Shown here: positions 17,726 to 26,500 of the stretch, in pieces | How positions within the stretch are numbered: position 1 is the stretch's first letter | Layout of the letters: each line of letters opens with the position of its first letter | Assembly (NCBI GenBank): GCA_020248405.1 | Contig: JADCHQ010000029.1 | Span: forward strand, 1-49,413 | Direction: 5' to 3' | Length of the DNA: 49,413 nt | From: Rhodocyclaceae bacterium | GTDB lineage: Bacteria > Pseudomonadota > Gammaproteobacteria > Burkholderiales > Ga0077523 | Translations under genes and position numbers: made by a program | Notes under the pieces: model-generated | Database searches by the model: none | What the model saw: only the letters and a program-made list of their open reading frames with translations | Told to the model about the DNA's origin: nothing

Positions 17726-18781
17726 ATGCAAGGCAAGACCGACCCCGGCCGCTTCTTCGAGGACTTCCGCCTCGGCGAGACCATCGTCCACGCCACGCCG
17801 CGTACCGTCACCGAGGGCGACGTCTCCAATTACATCTCGCTCACCGGCAGCCGCTTCGCGCTGCACAGCGCCGACACCTTCGCCCACGCGCTGGGCCTGC
17901 CGCGCGCGCCGGTGGACGATCTGCTGGCTTTCCACCTGGTGTTCGGCAAGACCGTGCCGGACGTGTCGCTCAACGCCATAGCCAATCTGGGCTACGCCGC
18001 CTGCCGCTTCGGCGCGTACCTGTATCCCGGCGACACCGTGGCCACCACCTCCACGGTGATCGGGCTCAAGCAGAACAAGGATGGCAAGACCGGCAACGTG
18101 TACGTGCGCTCGGTGGGCACCAACCAGCGCGGCGAAACGGTGCTCGACTACTGCCGCTGGGTGATGGTGCGAAAGCGCAGCGACGCCCAGGCCCCGGAGC
18201 CCGTGGTGCCCTCGCTGCCCGAGTCGGTGCCCGTGGCCGAACTCACCGTGCCCGAGGGGCTGCGCATCCAGGCCTACGACACCGCCCTCTCGGGCAGCCC
18301 CTGGTTCTGGGAGGACTACCAGCCCGGCGAGCGCATCGACCACGTGGACGCCATGACCCTGGAAGACGCCGATCACATGTCCGCCGCGCGCCTGTACCAG
18401 AACACCGCGCGCGTGCACTTCAACCTGCACGTGGAAAAGGCCGGCCGGTTCGGCAAGCGCATCGTGTACGGCGGCCACATCATCAGCATCGCCCGCGCCC
18501 TGTCCTTCAACGGCCTGGCCAACGCCCTGCGCATCGCCGCCATCCACGGCGGCCGCCACGTGGCGCCGTGCTTCGGCGGCGACACGGTGTATGCGTGGTC
18601 GGAAGTGCTGTCCGCCGAGCCTCTGCCAGGCCGCGGGGATCTGGGCGCCCTGCGCCTGCGGCTGGTGGCCGCCAAGGACCGGAGCTGCGCCGGTTTCCCC
18701 TACAAGGACGCCCAGGGCAACTACGACCCGGCGGTGGTGCTGGACTTCGACTACACCGCGCTGGTGCCGCGGCGGGGGTAG
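17726..18781 (+). CDS. mch: Mesaconyl-C1-CoA hydratase (beta-methylmalyl-CoA dehydratase)
   Basis: 351 residues; two MaoC-like hot-dog halves. The first half (GRFFEDFRLGETIVHA, GDVSNYISLTGSRFAL, VFGKTVPDVSLNAIANLGYA) is joined to a second (PWFWEDYQPGERIDHVDA, RLYQNTARVHFNLHVEK, VYGGHIISIARALSFNGLANAL). The second half carries the hydratase signature with the catalytic-type D/N-x-x-x-x-H spacing. It is very like Chloroflexus Mch throughout, to the C-terminal YDPAVVLDFDYT. It interconverts beta-methylmalyl-CoA and mesaconyl-C1-CoA. The mcl stop and this start are one base apart (TGACATG), indicating co-transcription and probable translational coupling. It is the last gene of the smtA-smtB-mcl-mch operon. 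Confidence 0.93.
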   Translation: MQGKTDPGRFFEDFRLGETIVHATPRTVTEGDVSNYISLTGSRFALHSADTFAHALGLPRAPVDDLLAFHLVFGKTVPDVSLNAIANLGYAACRFGAYLYPGDTVATTSTVIGLKQNKDGKTGNVYVRSVGTNQRGETVLDYCRWVMVRKRSDAQAPEPVVPSLPESVPVAELTVPEGLRIQAYDTALSGSPWFWEDYQPGERIDHVDAMTLEDADHMSAARLYQNTARVHFNLHVEKAGRFGKRIVYGGHIISIARALSFNGLANALRIAAIHGGRHVAPCFGGDTVYAWSEVLSAEPLPGRGDLGALRLRLVAAKDRSCAGFPYKDAQGNYDPAVVLDFDYTALVPRRG

Positions 18782-18912
18782 GGGCCGATTTTTCCGGGCC
18801 ATGCCCCGGCGTGGCCTGGCGAGCGTTGCGGCCGGCAACCAGCGCTGCACGCGTGCGGCAGGCGAAATGAGCCCTGGTTCTTGTGTGTGCGTTTGTCCGG
18901 GGCGGAGGAAGC

Positions 18913-19953
18913 ATGACGAACAGGGTGAGCTACCGCGACACATGGGACGCTGCTGTCGAGCGGCAGCAAGCCGCCGCGGGCCGCGAACTGACCGGACACG
19001 AAGTGCAGCGCCTGGGGGTGGATGTGTTCATCGATTTCCTCCACGCCGGGCGTGTGGACGAACTCTCGGCCGCGCTGCACGAGGGAGAGGAACCCCGTCA
19101 GATGGTGAGCAGCTTCGACCTGATCCGGTGGGTCAGAATGGAACTCGAGGAGGCTGGCCGTGCGGAGGCGATCGATGATCTGTACCGTCCACTGGTGCGC
19201 GGCCGGATTCGCAGCTTCTGGAAGGCATGGCGTAACGCCGAGGCCGGGGACTGGGGAGGCATGGCGAGAGCCGCGGAAGACAAGGGCGAGGCGATGCGGC
19301 TGCTGGATGACTGGCTAAACGCCATGCATCGGCTGGGCAAGACCGCGCAGAGGGATCGGCTGCTGCAGGAGGTCCGCAAGCTGCACGCGAACGAGCGGGC
19401 GCCGCTGCCTCCGCTGAGCGAGCAGCCCATGACCGGGGAGCGCTTCTGGGCGCTCTTGGAGGCAGCAAGCAGCGGGGCGGCGGACATGGCGGGCTTCCTG
19501 GATGCGTTGGAGCAGGGGCTGCTGGCCTGCACGGGCGAGGCACTGGTGGCGTTCCAGAAGCACCTGCAGACTGCTGTTGCACAGTTGGCCTCTCACGATC
19601 TCTGGGCGTTGGCGTACCTGGCGCGCGGCGGCTGCTCCGACGATGCCTTCGACTACTTCCGCGCGTGGATCGTGGCGCAGGGCCGCGAAGTCTTCGAGGC
19701 CGCGCTGCGCGGCCCGGAGGATCTCCTGGGCGCTGTTGCGCTGGAGGGCAACCTGCAGTGCGAGGAACTCATGTATGCGGCCGGGGAGGCCTACGAGCGG
19801 CGAACGGGCAAGCCTATGCCTGGCGTGCGTGGGCCCAGGACCGTCTGGACTGGGCGGAAGTGGAGAGAGGACAAGCTCGAGCAGTCGCACGCCGGCCTGC
19901 TGGCGCTGCTGGAGGCGCAGCGCGTGCAACGAACCGCGCCCTCGCGGGGCTGA
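18913..19953 (+). CDS. DUF4240 domain protein
   Basis: 346 residues from the ATG at 18913, which has GGAGGAA just upstream. Residues about 1-165 are helical and unassigned. From about 170 the protein fits DUF4240: MTGERFWALLEAASS, a LEQGLLACTGEALVAFQ helix, the hallmark ARGGCSDDAFDYFRAW followed by IVAQGREVFEAAL, then CEELMYAAGEAYERRTG. DUF4240 has no established biochemical function and often occurs with WGR or toxin-immunity-like modules. The gene looks less GC-rich than the operon before it (60% in a sampled line) and has its own leader, so it is probably not part of the bi-cycle operon despite lying directly after mch. Confidence 0.8.
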   Translation: MTNRVSYRDTWDAAVERQQAAAGRELTGHEVQRLGVDVFIDFLHAGRVDELSAALHEGEEPRQMVSSFDLIRWVRMELEEAGRAEAIDDLYRPLVRGRIRSFWKAWRNAEAGDWGGMARAAEDKGEAMRLLDDWLNAMHRLGKTAQRDRLLQEVRKLHANERAPLPPLSEQPMTGERFWALLEAASSGAADMAGFLDALEQGLLACTGEALVAFQKHLQTAVAQLASHDLWALAYLARGGCSDDAFDYFRAWIVAQGREVFEAALRGPEDLLGAVALEGNLQCEELMYAAGEAYERRTGKPMPGVRGPRTVWTGRKWREDKLEQSHAGLLALLEAQRVQRTAPSRG

Positions 19954-20091
19954 TGTCGACCGCCAGGGGTCGACGTCTCTGGCTGTCACCCCGCTGCACT
20001 CATTGCGCCGCCCGTTTTTTGTTTCGGTCGTCCTTTGCGCGGCTGTCTACCCGCGGTAGCTCGTCCGTGGCCATGCTGGCGGCCCCCGCCC

Positions 20092-21066
20092 TCACGGCAC
20101 CAGCACCAGCGGCACCGTGGCGCCAGCCGCCTCGATCACGCGGTGGCTTTCGGCGGCGTCGGCCAGCGGGAACGTGCGCGCCGGCTTGACCGTGAGCCAG
20201 CCCTGTTCCAGGGCGCGGAACACGTTGGCCGCCATCTCTTCCCGCTGCGCCGCCTCGCGCACATAGTGGAAGACGATGGGGCGTGACAGGCTGCTGGATC
20301 TCGCCGCCAGGCGCGACACCTCGAAGGGCGGCACCGAGCCCGAGGATTGGCCGAAGTTCACCAGGTGGCCGCAGTAGTCGAGGCAGTCGAGGGAGCCGGC
20401 GAAGGTGTCCTTGCCCACGCCGTCGTAGGCAACGCTCACGCCCTTTCCATTGGTCAGTTCTCGAACCCGCTCCACCACAGTCTCGCGCTTGAAATGGATG
20501 CGGTGGTGGCAACCCGCGGCGGCGGCGGCGCGGTCCTGCTCGTCGTCGGCCACGGTGCCGATGACCGTGGCGCCCATGTGCGAGGCCCACTGGCACAGCA
20601 ACTGGCCCACTCCGCCCGCCGCCGCCTGCACGAGAATCCATGACCCTGGGGTGAGGTGATGCACACGCCGCAGCAGCATCTCCACGGTGAGGCCGCGCAG
20701 CAGCGCCGAGGCCGCCACCTCGTCACTCACTCCGGCGGGAATCCGCAGCAGTTGCGCCGCATCGATGACACGCTCCGACGCATACACCCCGTAGGCGCCG
20801 GTGACGTAGGCCACGCGCTCGCCCACCTTCCAACGCGTGACCGCGGAGCCGCATTCCGTCACCACCCCCGCCGCCTCGATGCCGGGGATGCCCGGCAGCT
20901 GCAGCGTCTTGTAGAGGCCTGAACGGACATACACGTCGTGGAAGTTCACGCCGATGCTGGTGTGCCGCAGCCGCACCTCGTTCGCCCGCGGCGGCCCCAC
21001 CGGCACCTCCTTGATTTTCAGAACCTCGGGTCCGCCGTATTGCTCGATCACCACCGCCTGTGCCAT
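20092..21066 (-). CDS. Zinc-independent medium-chain dehydrogenase, NADPH:quinone oxidoreductase type
   Basis: 324 residues. An N-terminal GroES-like domain (VIEQYGGPEVL, IGVNFHDVYVRSGLY) is followed by a Rossmann domain with AAAGGVGQLLCQW and the family's DGVGKDTF and NFGQSSGSVPPF segments. Length and motifs match QorA-type quinone oxidoreductases, which use NADPH to reduce quinones or alpha,beta-unsaturated carbonyls. No zinc ligands are seen. It is divergent from a glutathione S-transferase gene, a pairing that suggests detoxification of electrophiles, perhaps reactive intermediates such as acrylyl derivatives; that last point is speculation. Confidence 0.88.
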   Translation of the reverse strand: MAQAVVIEQYGGPEVLKIKEVPVGPPRANEVRLRHTSIGVNFHDVYVRSGLYKTLQLPGIPGIEAAGVVTECGSAVTRWKVGERVAYVTGAYGVYASERVIDAAQLLRIPAGVSDEVAASALLRGLTVEMLLRRVHHLTPGSWILVQAAAGGVGQLLCQWASHMGATVIGTVADDEQDRAAAAAGCHHRIHFKRETVVERVRELTNGKGVSVAYDGVGKDTFAGSLDCLDYCGHLVNFGQSSGSVPPFEVSRLAARSSSLSRPIVFHYVREAAQREEMAANVFRALEQGWLTVKPARTFPLADAAESHRVIEAAGATVPLVLVP

Positions 21067-21108
21067 TCAGAAGTCCTCGTCTGGTCGCAAATCGTTCCCG
21101 GGGAATCG

Positions 21109-21137
21109 TTGAGAACGCTATTGTCATGGGATACTTT
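21109..21137 (+). promoter_or_regulatory. Candidate sigma70 promoter for the glutathione S-transferase gene
   Basis: TTGAGA (21109-21114) and TACTTT (21132-21137) are separated by 17 bp in the 133-bp divergent gap between qor and gst. The -35 matches 5 of 6 consensus bases, the -10 only 3 of 6. Distance to the gst start is about 60 bp. Confidence 0.35.
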
Positions 21138-21146
21138 CGATCGAAA
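21135..21146. promoter_or_regulatory. Perfect 12-bp palindrome overlapping the candidate -10 (possible operator)
   Basis: TTTCGATCGAAA reads the same on both strands and overlaps the candidate -10 hexamer between two divergent detoxification genes. An AT-rich perfect dyad in such GC-rich DNA is uncommon and its place suits a repressor site. No regulator gene is adjacent, so this is only a candidate. Confidence 0.3.
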
Positions 21147-21199
21147 TTCACTGCCGCCTCGCGCCCGTGGCTGCCCCCGAATCCGACTGGAAAACATCG

Positions 21200-21832
21200 A
21201 TGATCATTCTGCACCATCTGAACAACTCCCGTTCCCAGCGCATCCTGTGGTTGCTCGAAGAGTTGAACCTGCCCTACCGGGTGGAGCGTTACCAGCGTGA
21301 CGCGAAGACCAACCTTGCCCCGCCGGAGCTGCGCGCCATCCATCCGCTCGGCAAGTCCCCGGTCATCCAAGATGGCGACCTGGTGCTCGCCGAATCCGGC
21401 GCCATCGTGGAGTATCTGGCGGAGCGCCACGGCAACGGACAACTCGTCCCGCCGCGCGGCACGCCCGAGCACATCCGCTACCTCCACTGGCTGCACTTCG
21501 CGGAGGGCACCATCATGCTGCACCTGGTGGGGCGGCTGTATCTCACCCGTGTGGGCGAGGCCGCCAGGGCCATGCAGGAGCGTGTGGAGGCCATGATCCG
21601 GGCGGAGCTCGACCTGGTGGAGGCCGAATTGGGCCGCAGCGCCTGCCTCGCCGGCGAGGCGTTCAGCGCGGCCGACGTGCAGATGCTGTTTCCCCTGGAG
21701 TTCGCCCTGTACGCCGGTCTCGCGGGGGACGGGCTCGTGAGGCTTCGCGAGTATGTGGCGCGCATGCAGTCGCGTCCTGCCTATCGCCGCGCGCTGGAGG
21801 CCGGCGGGCCGTACGCCTTCGCGAATCCGTGA
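21200..21832 (+). CDS. Glutathione S-transferase family protein
   Basis: 210 residues from the ATG at 21200 (MIILHHLNNSRSQRIL); an earlier in-frame ATG would add 11 residues. The N-terminal thioredoxin fold has LLEELNLPY, the cis-proline loop KSPVIQDG and the glutathione-binding ESGAIVEYLAERHG. The C-terminal helical domain has LAGEAFSAADVQMLFPL with the N-capping box Asp. It resembles bacterial beta/theta-like GSTs that start ILHHL. It probably conjugates or reduces electrophiles; the substrate is unknown. It is divergent from the quinone oxidoreductase. Confidence 0.88.
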   Translation: MIILHHLNNSRSQRILWLLEELNLPYRVERYQRDAKTNLAPPELRAIHPLGKSPVIQDGDLVLAESGAIVEYLAERHGNGQLVPPRGTPEHIRYLHWLHFAEGTIMLHLVGRLYLTRVGEAARAMQERVEAMIRAELDLVEAELGRSACLAGEAFSAADVQMLFPLEFALYAGLAGDGLVRLREYVARMQSRPAYRRALEAGGPYAFANP

Positions 21833-22017
21833 CCTTCCCGCGCTGGCGGGCGAAATGCCACACGGGCGCCTCGCGGATGGCAGGGGCGTTTAGCCCCCGC
21901 TAAGTACGGTACCGGCTGCAACAACCGTAAAGCGCGTCGCCGGCTGGCCGATTGCACGAGAGCGCGCCATTGCCTTGCGTAGGCTGATCGCCTCCGGTGG
22001 GTGGCTAACCGGCTATT

Positions 22018-22051
22018 GGCCCCGGGACGGCAGTGAACCGTCGCCGGGGCC
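22018..22051 (-). terminator. Strong hairpin just past the methyltransferase stop (possible terminator)
   Basis: GGCCCCGG-GACGG pairs with CCGTC-(G)-CCGGGGCC around a 7-nt loop, giving 13 base pairs with one bulged G. It begins 14 bp beyond the stop of the minus-strand methyltransferase and also lies downstream of the plus-strand gst gene, so it could end transcription from both sides. There is no T-tract, which lowers confidence for intrinsic termination. A weaker hairpin, GGGGC-GTTTA-GCCCC, lies at 21883-21897. Confidence 0.4.
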
Positions 22052-22065
22052 CACCAAGCCACAGT

Positions 22066-22740
22066 TCAATCGAGAGAAAGCCGCCGTTGGGCGGGAGGCG
22101 GCGTCGGCTTGCGCTCGGCCTGAGAATGGTTGCCGTAGGTCGGCCAAGTGGGTGCATAGTCGACGGCCTGATCACCCCAGGCGTCCCAGCCGTCGCGGCC
22201 ACCGCGTGCGAACAATTCCAGAAAGGGCCCGGGACTGCACGCCTCGATGAGATCGTAGGTCTCGTCGGGTTTGCGCGAGTGCTCGCGCTTGATGGACTTG
22301 ATGATGTTGACTTGCCGGCGGCCGGGCGGAAGTGTGCGAGCATTTTTGCCACGAACGCCGAACAGTACAAGCTCGGTGACGTTCCTGAAATAGAAGCCCA
22401 CGCCGCGCCCGTCGGGGCCGCCATCCTTGCGCACCTTGTGCCAGACGATGTTGCTTTTGTAGTGGAACCCCCATGCGTGCATGACTGCCAGACCTTCCGG
22501 CAGCAGCGCGTTGGGCACCCAGAGGTAGAGATGGCATACCTCAGCCGCTAGATTGGTCACCGGCAGCGCCTTAATGTCGTCGAGCGTCATGGTGGAATAG
22601 CGCGATAGTCGCTTGTGCTCCGGCGCCATTTTCCCCGTGCGATTCTGAAACTGCCATGGAGGGTCGGCGAGAATCGTGCCGTAACGCCGCGATCCGTACT
22701 GCGCAAGCAATTCGCGCGCGAACAACTTGGTCGTGTTCAT
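22066..22740 (-). CDS. MT-A70-family adenine DNA methyltransferase
   Basis: 224 residues from the ATG at 22740. The catalytic DPPW motif is at residues 26-29 (ILADPPWQF). It is followed by the family's LYLWVPNALL, WGFHYKSNIVWHK, GRGVGFYFRNVTELVLFGVRG and the S-adenosylmethionine-region segment HSRKPDETYDLIEACSPGPFLELFARG. MT-A70 proteins methylate adenine N6 in DNA or RNA. Next to a BglII-type endonuclease this is most likely the cognate protective methyltransferase of a type II system. Its start overlaps the endonuclease stop as ATGA, so the two were co-translated. GC is clearly lower than in flanking genes, suggesting transfer. Confidence 0.88.
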   Translation of the reverse strand: MNTTKLFARELLAQYGSRRYGTILADPPWQFQNRTGKMAPEHKRLSRYSTMTLDDIKALPVTNLAAEVCHLYLWVPNALLPEGLAVMHAWGFHYKSNIVWHKVRKDGGPDGRGVGFYFRNVTELVLFGVRGKNARTLPPGRRQVNIIKSIKREHSRKPDETYDLIEACSPGPFLELFARGGRDGWDAWGDQAVDYAPTWPTYGNHSQAERKPTPPPAQRRLSLD

Positions 22741-23400
22741 TGCGGCTTCCAGTCCGAGATCAGTTCCGGGGTGATGCCGAAGACCAGCACGGGGCATCCG
22801 CCATTGCGGTTGGCATTCAACCTGTAGAGCAGTTTACCCATCCAGGTGGTGCTTGCGCCGTATTTGGGCATTACTTGCAGCTGCTTGAACACCGCGTTGA
22901 GTGACTCGCTGCGGGTCAGCAGCACGGCGGCGCTGATCACCCCGCATTCGTGAAATGCCCTGAACGCATAAAGATCGCGCTCGAAGGTCTGGTCCTTGGA
23001 ATTCCACTCCAGGTCAAAGGCCACCTGGTTCTTGACGTAATCCGCTTTGTATCCGTCGAGAAACGCCGCAACGTTCTTCGCAATGGTGCGCGTCACCGGC
23101 TTGTATTTCGCCTCGTCTTTCACTTCAAGGGTGACCAGCAGGTCACCTTTGATGCGAGTCTCGAACCAGCCCTTGGGGCGCAGTAACGCCGACACCTGTT
23201 TCGGAATGAATGGTGAATTCGTTGCCGCCCAGCGCCAGGATGTCCTGGGTGGTGAAACGGAATCCGCGCAACGCGTCAAGCAGCTCCTCGTATTCCTCCC
23301 TGCAACCGCTCGCCAGAACTTCAGCAGCGTGGCGGAAGCTATGCACTTCGTACAGGCGTTGCAGGTCGGAGGGTACGAACCGTGACTGCGAAGTTGCCAT
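22737..23400 (-). pseudogene. BglII/BstYI-family restriction endonuclease, disrupted by a frameshift
   Basis: The N-terminal part is read from the ATG at 23400 (MATSQSRFVPSDLQ ... FTTQDILALGGNEFT). The C-terminal part is read in another frame (IPKQVSALLRPKGWFETRIKG ... stop at 22737). The second part has the family core FDLEWNSKDQTFERDLYAF, then VLLTRSESL, KYGASTTWMGKLL and GCPVLVFGIT. Dropping one copy of a 4-bp direct duplication at 23204-23211 joins the two frames as ...NEFTIPKQV..., restoring one protein of about 220 residues. As read, the first frame ends after about 85 residues, so no complete enzyme is made unless the shift is a sequencing error or is phase-variable. Its partner methyltransferase is intact. 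Confidence 0.82.
23204..23211. repeat. 4-bp tandem duplication (GAATGAAT) causing the endonuclease frameshift
   Basis: The plus strand reads GAATGAAT where a single GAAT would keep the endonuclease reading frame open across the junction. On the coding strand this is ATTCATTC. Confidence 0.8.
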
Positions 23401-23560
23401 GCGATGGTCACGCGTGGACGTTCATGAGAGCGGGAGTCCGCATGCCTTTGAATGTATCAGGGAACGGAGCGGGGGACCAATTCGCCTGAAAAGAGGCCGA
23501 GCGTCGCGGCGATACCACCTGCATTGCCCTGCCTCTCCAGCCTGGCCGCCGCTTGCGTCT

Positions 23561-26500
23561 TCAGCGCGCCGCCCACTCCTGATACAGCTCGTCCCTGGTG
23601 CGGATGCCCACCCGCGGCAGAGCGTGGTTCACCACGTAGGTGGCGCCGGCGTGGGTGTTGTCCCACATGGCCTGGTGGGCCTTGGGCAGATCCTCCCAGG
23701 GCACCACGGTGGGCGGGGTCACCTCCAGTTGGCCGGCGGCGATCATGTCGTTCATGCGCGCCACCTCGAAGGCGTTGCACAGGTGGGTGCCGGCGATGGC
23801 GGCGGTGGGCATGAGGATGCGGCGCTGGCGCATCCACACCTGAGGTGCGTAGAAGGTGTAGCGGCGCTCGCCCATGTCCTCGCAGTACACCACGCGGCCG
23901 ATGAAGGGCTTCACCAATGAGGTGGACGCCGCCAGCGCGTCGTGTCCGGCGCGTTCGATGATGAGGTCCGGATAGCCGCGCGGGTTGTCGGCGGAGCGCA
24001 GCGACTTGCCCACGGCCGAGCCGAAGGGCTTCATGGTGCGGTCCTGGAAGTCGCGCACCGCCTCCTTGAACTTCATGGTCTCGCGCTTGGCATCGGGCAG
24101 CGGCGGCAGCGCCTCGGGCCAGTCGAAGTCGGCGCCTTCCTTGCGGCGGATCTCCTCCAGCGACACCACGCCCTTCACCGCATCGCCGAAGCCCAGGGAC
24201 TGCACGAACTCGCGCTGGGCGTCGCTGGTGGTGGCCACCACCAGCCGCCCGCCCAGCGCCCGCACCGCCTCGATGGCCTCCAGGCCCACGGCGTCCACGA
24301 GCTCTTGCGTGCCGGCGCCGTAGTACAGCAACACCGCTTCGCCGGCGCGCAGCCGCGCGCGGCGCAGCATTTCCTCGGGGCTGGCGCTGCCGCGCTTGCC
24401 CACGAAGGAGAACCAGTAGCCGCTGGTGGCGCCGTAGAAGGTGAGGGTGCCGCCGTCGCCCAGCATCTGGAAGGAGCGCGGGAAGGCCTCCTGTCCGGCG
24501 TGCGAGACGGCGTAGTCCGCCAGCCGGCCGCTGGTCTGGGCGCGCATGGCCTCCAGCAGGCCCTCGCCCTGGCGTTCCCACGCGGCGATGGCCTCGGCCC
24601 CCGCGGGCACGGGCGTGAAGGCGTTGGCCCAGCGCGGGTCCTTGCGGTTGATGGCGCCGGCGGCGCCCTGGGTCTTCACGTAGGCCGCGCGCTCGTCGTT
24701 GGATACCAGCCCCACGGCGGTGAGGCCGTTGCGCGCGGCGCTCTTGAGCGCCTCGAGGCCGGTGCCGGTGGCCGCGCCCTCCACGAACACGGTACGGCCC
24801 GGCAGCACTTCCAGGGTGGTGAACAGCGCCCGCACCACAGTGCCCAGATTGAGCACATAGGAGCCCGCGGCCTCGAGCGTGAGATCGGGCGGCAGCGGGT
24901 GAAGCTGCGGCCCCTGCACCAGCAGGAACTGCTGGTGGCTGCCCGTGTCGGTTTCGTAGCCCTGGATGGAGAAGCCCGCGTACATGGGGTCGCGGCCGGC
25001 CAGCGGCGAAAGCAGGTCGCTCTGGCCGGAGTAGATGGTCACCAGGTCGCCCACCTTGAGGCGGCCTTCGCGCTTCACCTCCGAGCCCATGGCCGCCACC
25101 AGGCCCACGCCGCCCGAGCCCGTCACCTGGTAGTCCAGGTCGTGGTTGTCAAAGGGCGTGACGGGAATGCCGGTGATGGCCCAGATATCGTTGAAGTTCA
25201 CCTCCGAGGCAAGCACGTACACCAGAGCCTCGTTGGGACCGGGCCGCGGCACGGGCGCGATGATCTCGCGCTCGGCATCCTTCGGCAGTCCGTGGGCCAG
25301 CGCGCCGGTGACCGGGTCCTTGATGACGGCGTGGCCGTACTGCCAGTCGGGCAGGGGCGTGAGGCCGGGATAGAAAGGGCTGCCCACGGGCAGAAGCCGG
25401 CCCTGGGACTGCAGTTGCGCGATGCGCTCGCCCTCGGGGGCGGTGGCGCGCCGCGTGGGAAGGGGCGCGGCCTTTTTGTCCAGGAAGGCCTTGATGCCCG
25501 CCTTGCCGCCAGCGGGATCCACCACCGCCTCGGCGAACAGCCGCGCCTCGCGCTCCAGGCCGGCGTCGATGCCGCGCGTCCAGCCCGTGCCGAGCGCGTC
25601 GAGGATGCGTCCGGCTGCAGCGGTGCGGCCCACCTTGTCGGCCTGCAGCAGCAGCCGCTTCACCTCGGCATCGGCCAGCGCCGCGTCCATGGAGGCCCGG
25701 CCCGGAGACTGCCACGCGCCCGTGGCGGCCTTGCGCGCGGCGAAGGTCTTCGCCACCAGCCCGTCGCCCGCGGGCGCTGCCAGGTATTCGTGGGCCAGGC
25801 GCGTGGCCAGGCTCACCACGTCCTCGCCGTCGCCGGCCAGCGCCTGCACCAGCCCGTCGGCGGCCACTTCGCCGGCGGACACGGTGCGCCCGCCCAGCAC
25901 GATCTCCAGCGCCCGCACCAGCGGCGAGGGGTGCCCCGCGGCCTCCAGCAGCCGGGGCAGGCGCTGGGTGCCGCCGTAGCCGGGCAGCAGGTTCAGGCGC
26001 ACCTCCGGCTGGCCGAAGGTGGCCAGCGGCTCGGCCACGCGTACGTGGCAGGCCATGGCGAACTCCATGCCCCCGCCCAGGGCCACGCCGTTGATGGCGG
26101 CGATGGCGGGCTTGTCCATGGCCTCGATTTTCCGGAAGGCCAGGTGGGCGTTGTTGGGCAGCGGCAGCGCCTCGTCCAGGGTGCGCACGTCCTCCAGCAT
26201 CTGGCGGATGTCCGCGCCGGCCACGAAGGACGCCGTGCCCTGGCCGGTGAACACCACGGCCTTCACGTCGGCGCGCCGCGCCACGTGGTCCACCACGATA
26301 TTGAGTTCGTCCAGGGCGCGTTCGTTGAGCGCGTTCACCGGCGGGTTGGTGACCGTCACCAGGGCGATGCGCGCGTCCGGCGCCACGGCGTGGTACTGGA
26401 TGCGGAAGTAGCGGAAGTCCTCGAAGAGCTGCTGCTCGTCGGCCACCTTCTGGCGGGCCGTCCACTCGGCGATGGCGGCGCGCAGTTCGGGGATGGACTC

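Noticed and set aside
20092..21066. Quinone-oxidoreductase gene as an acrylyl-CoA reductase of the pathway
   Set aside because: Acrylyl-CoA reduction is already done by the C-terminal domain of propionyl-CoA synthase, and the motifs are those of ordinary QorA-type enzymes.
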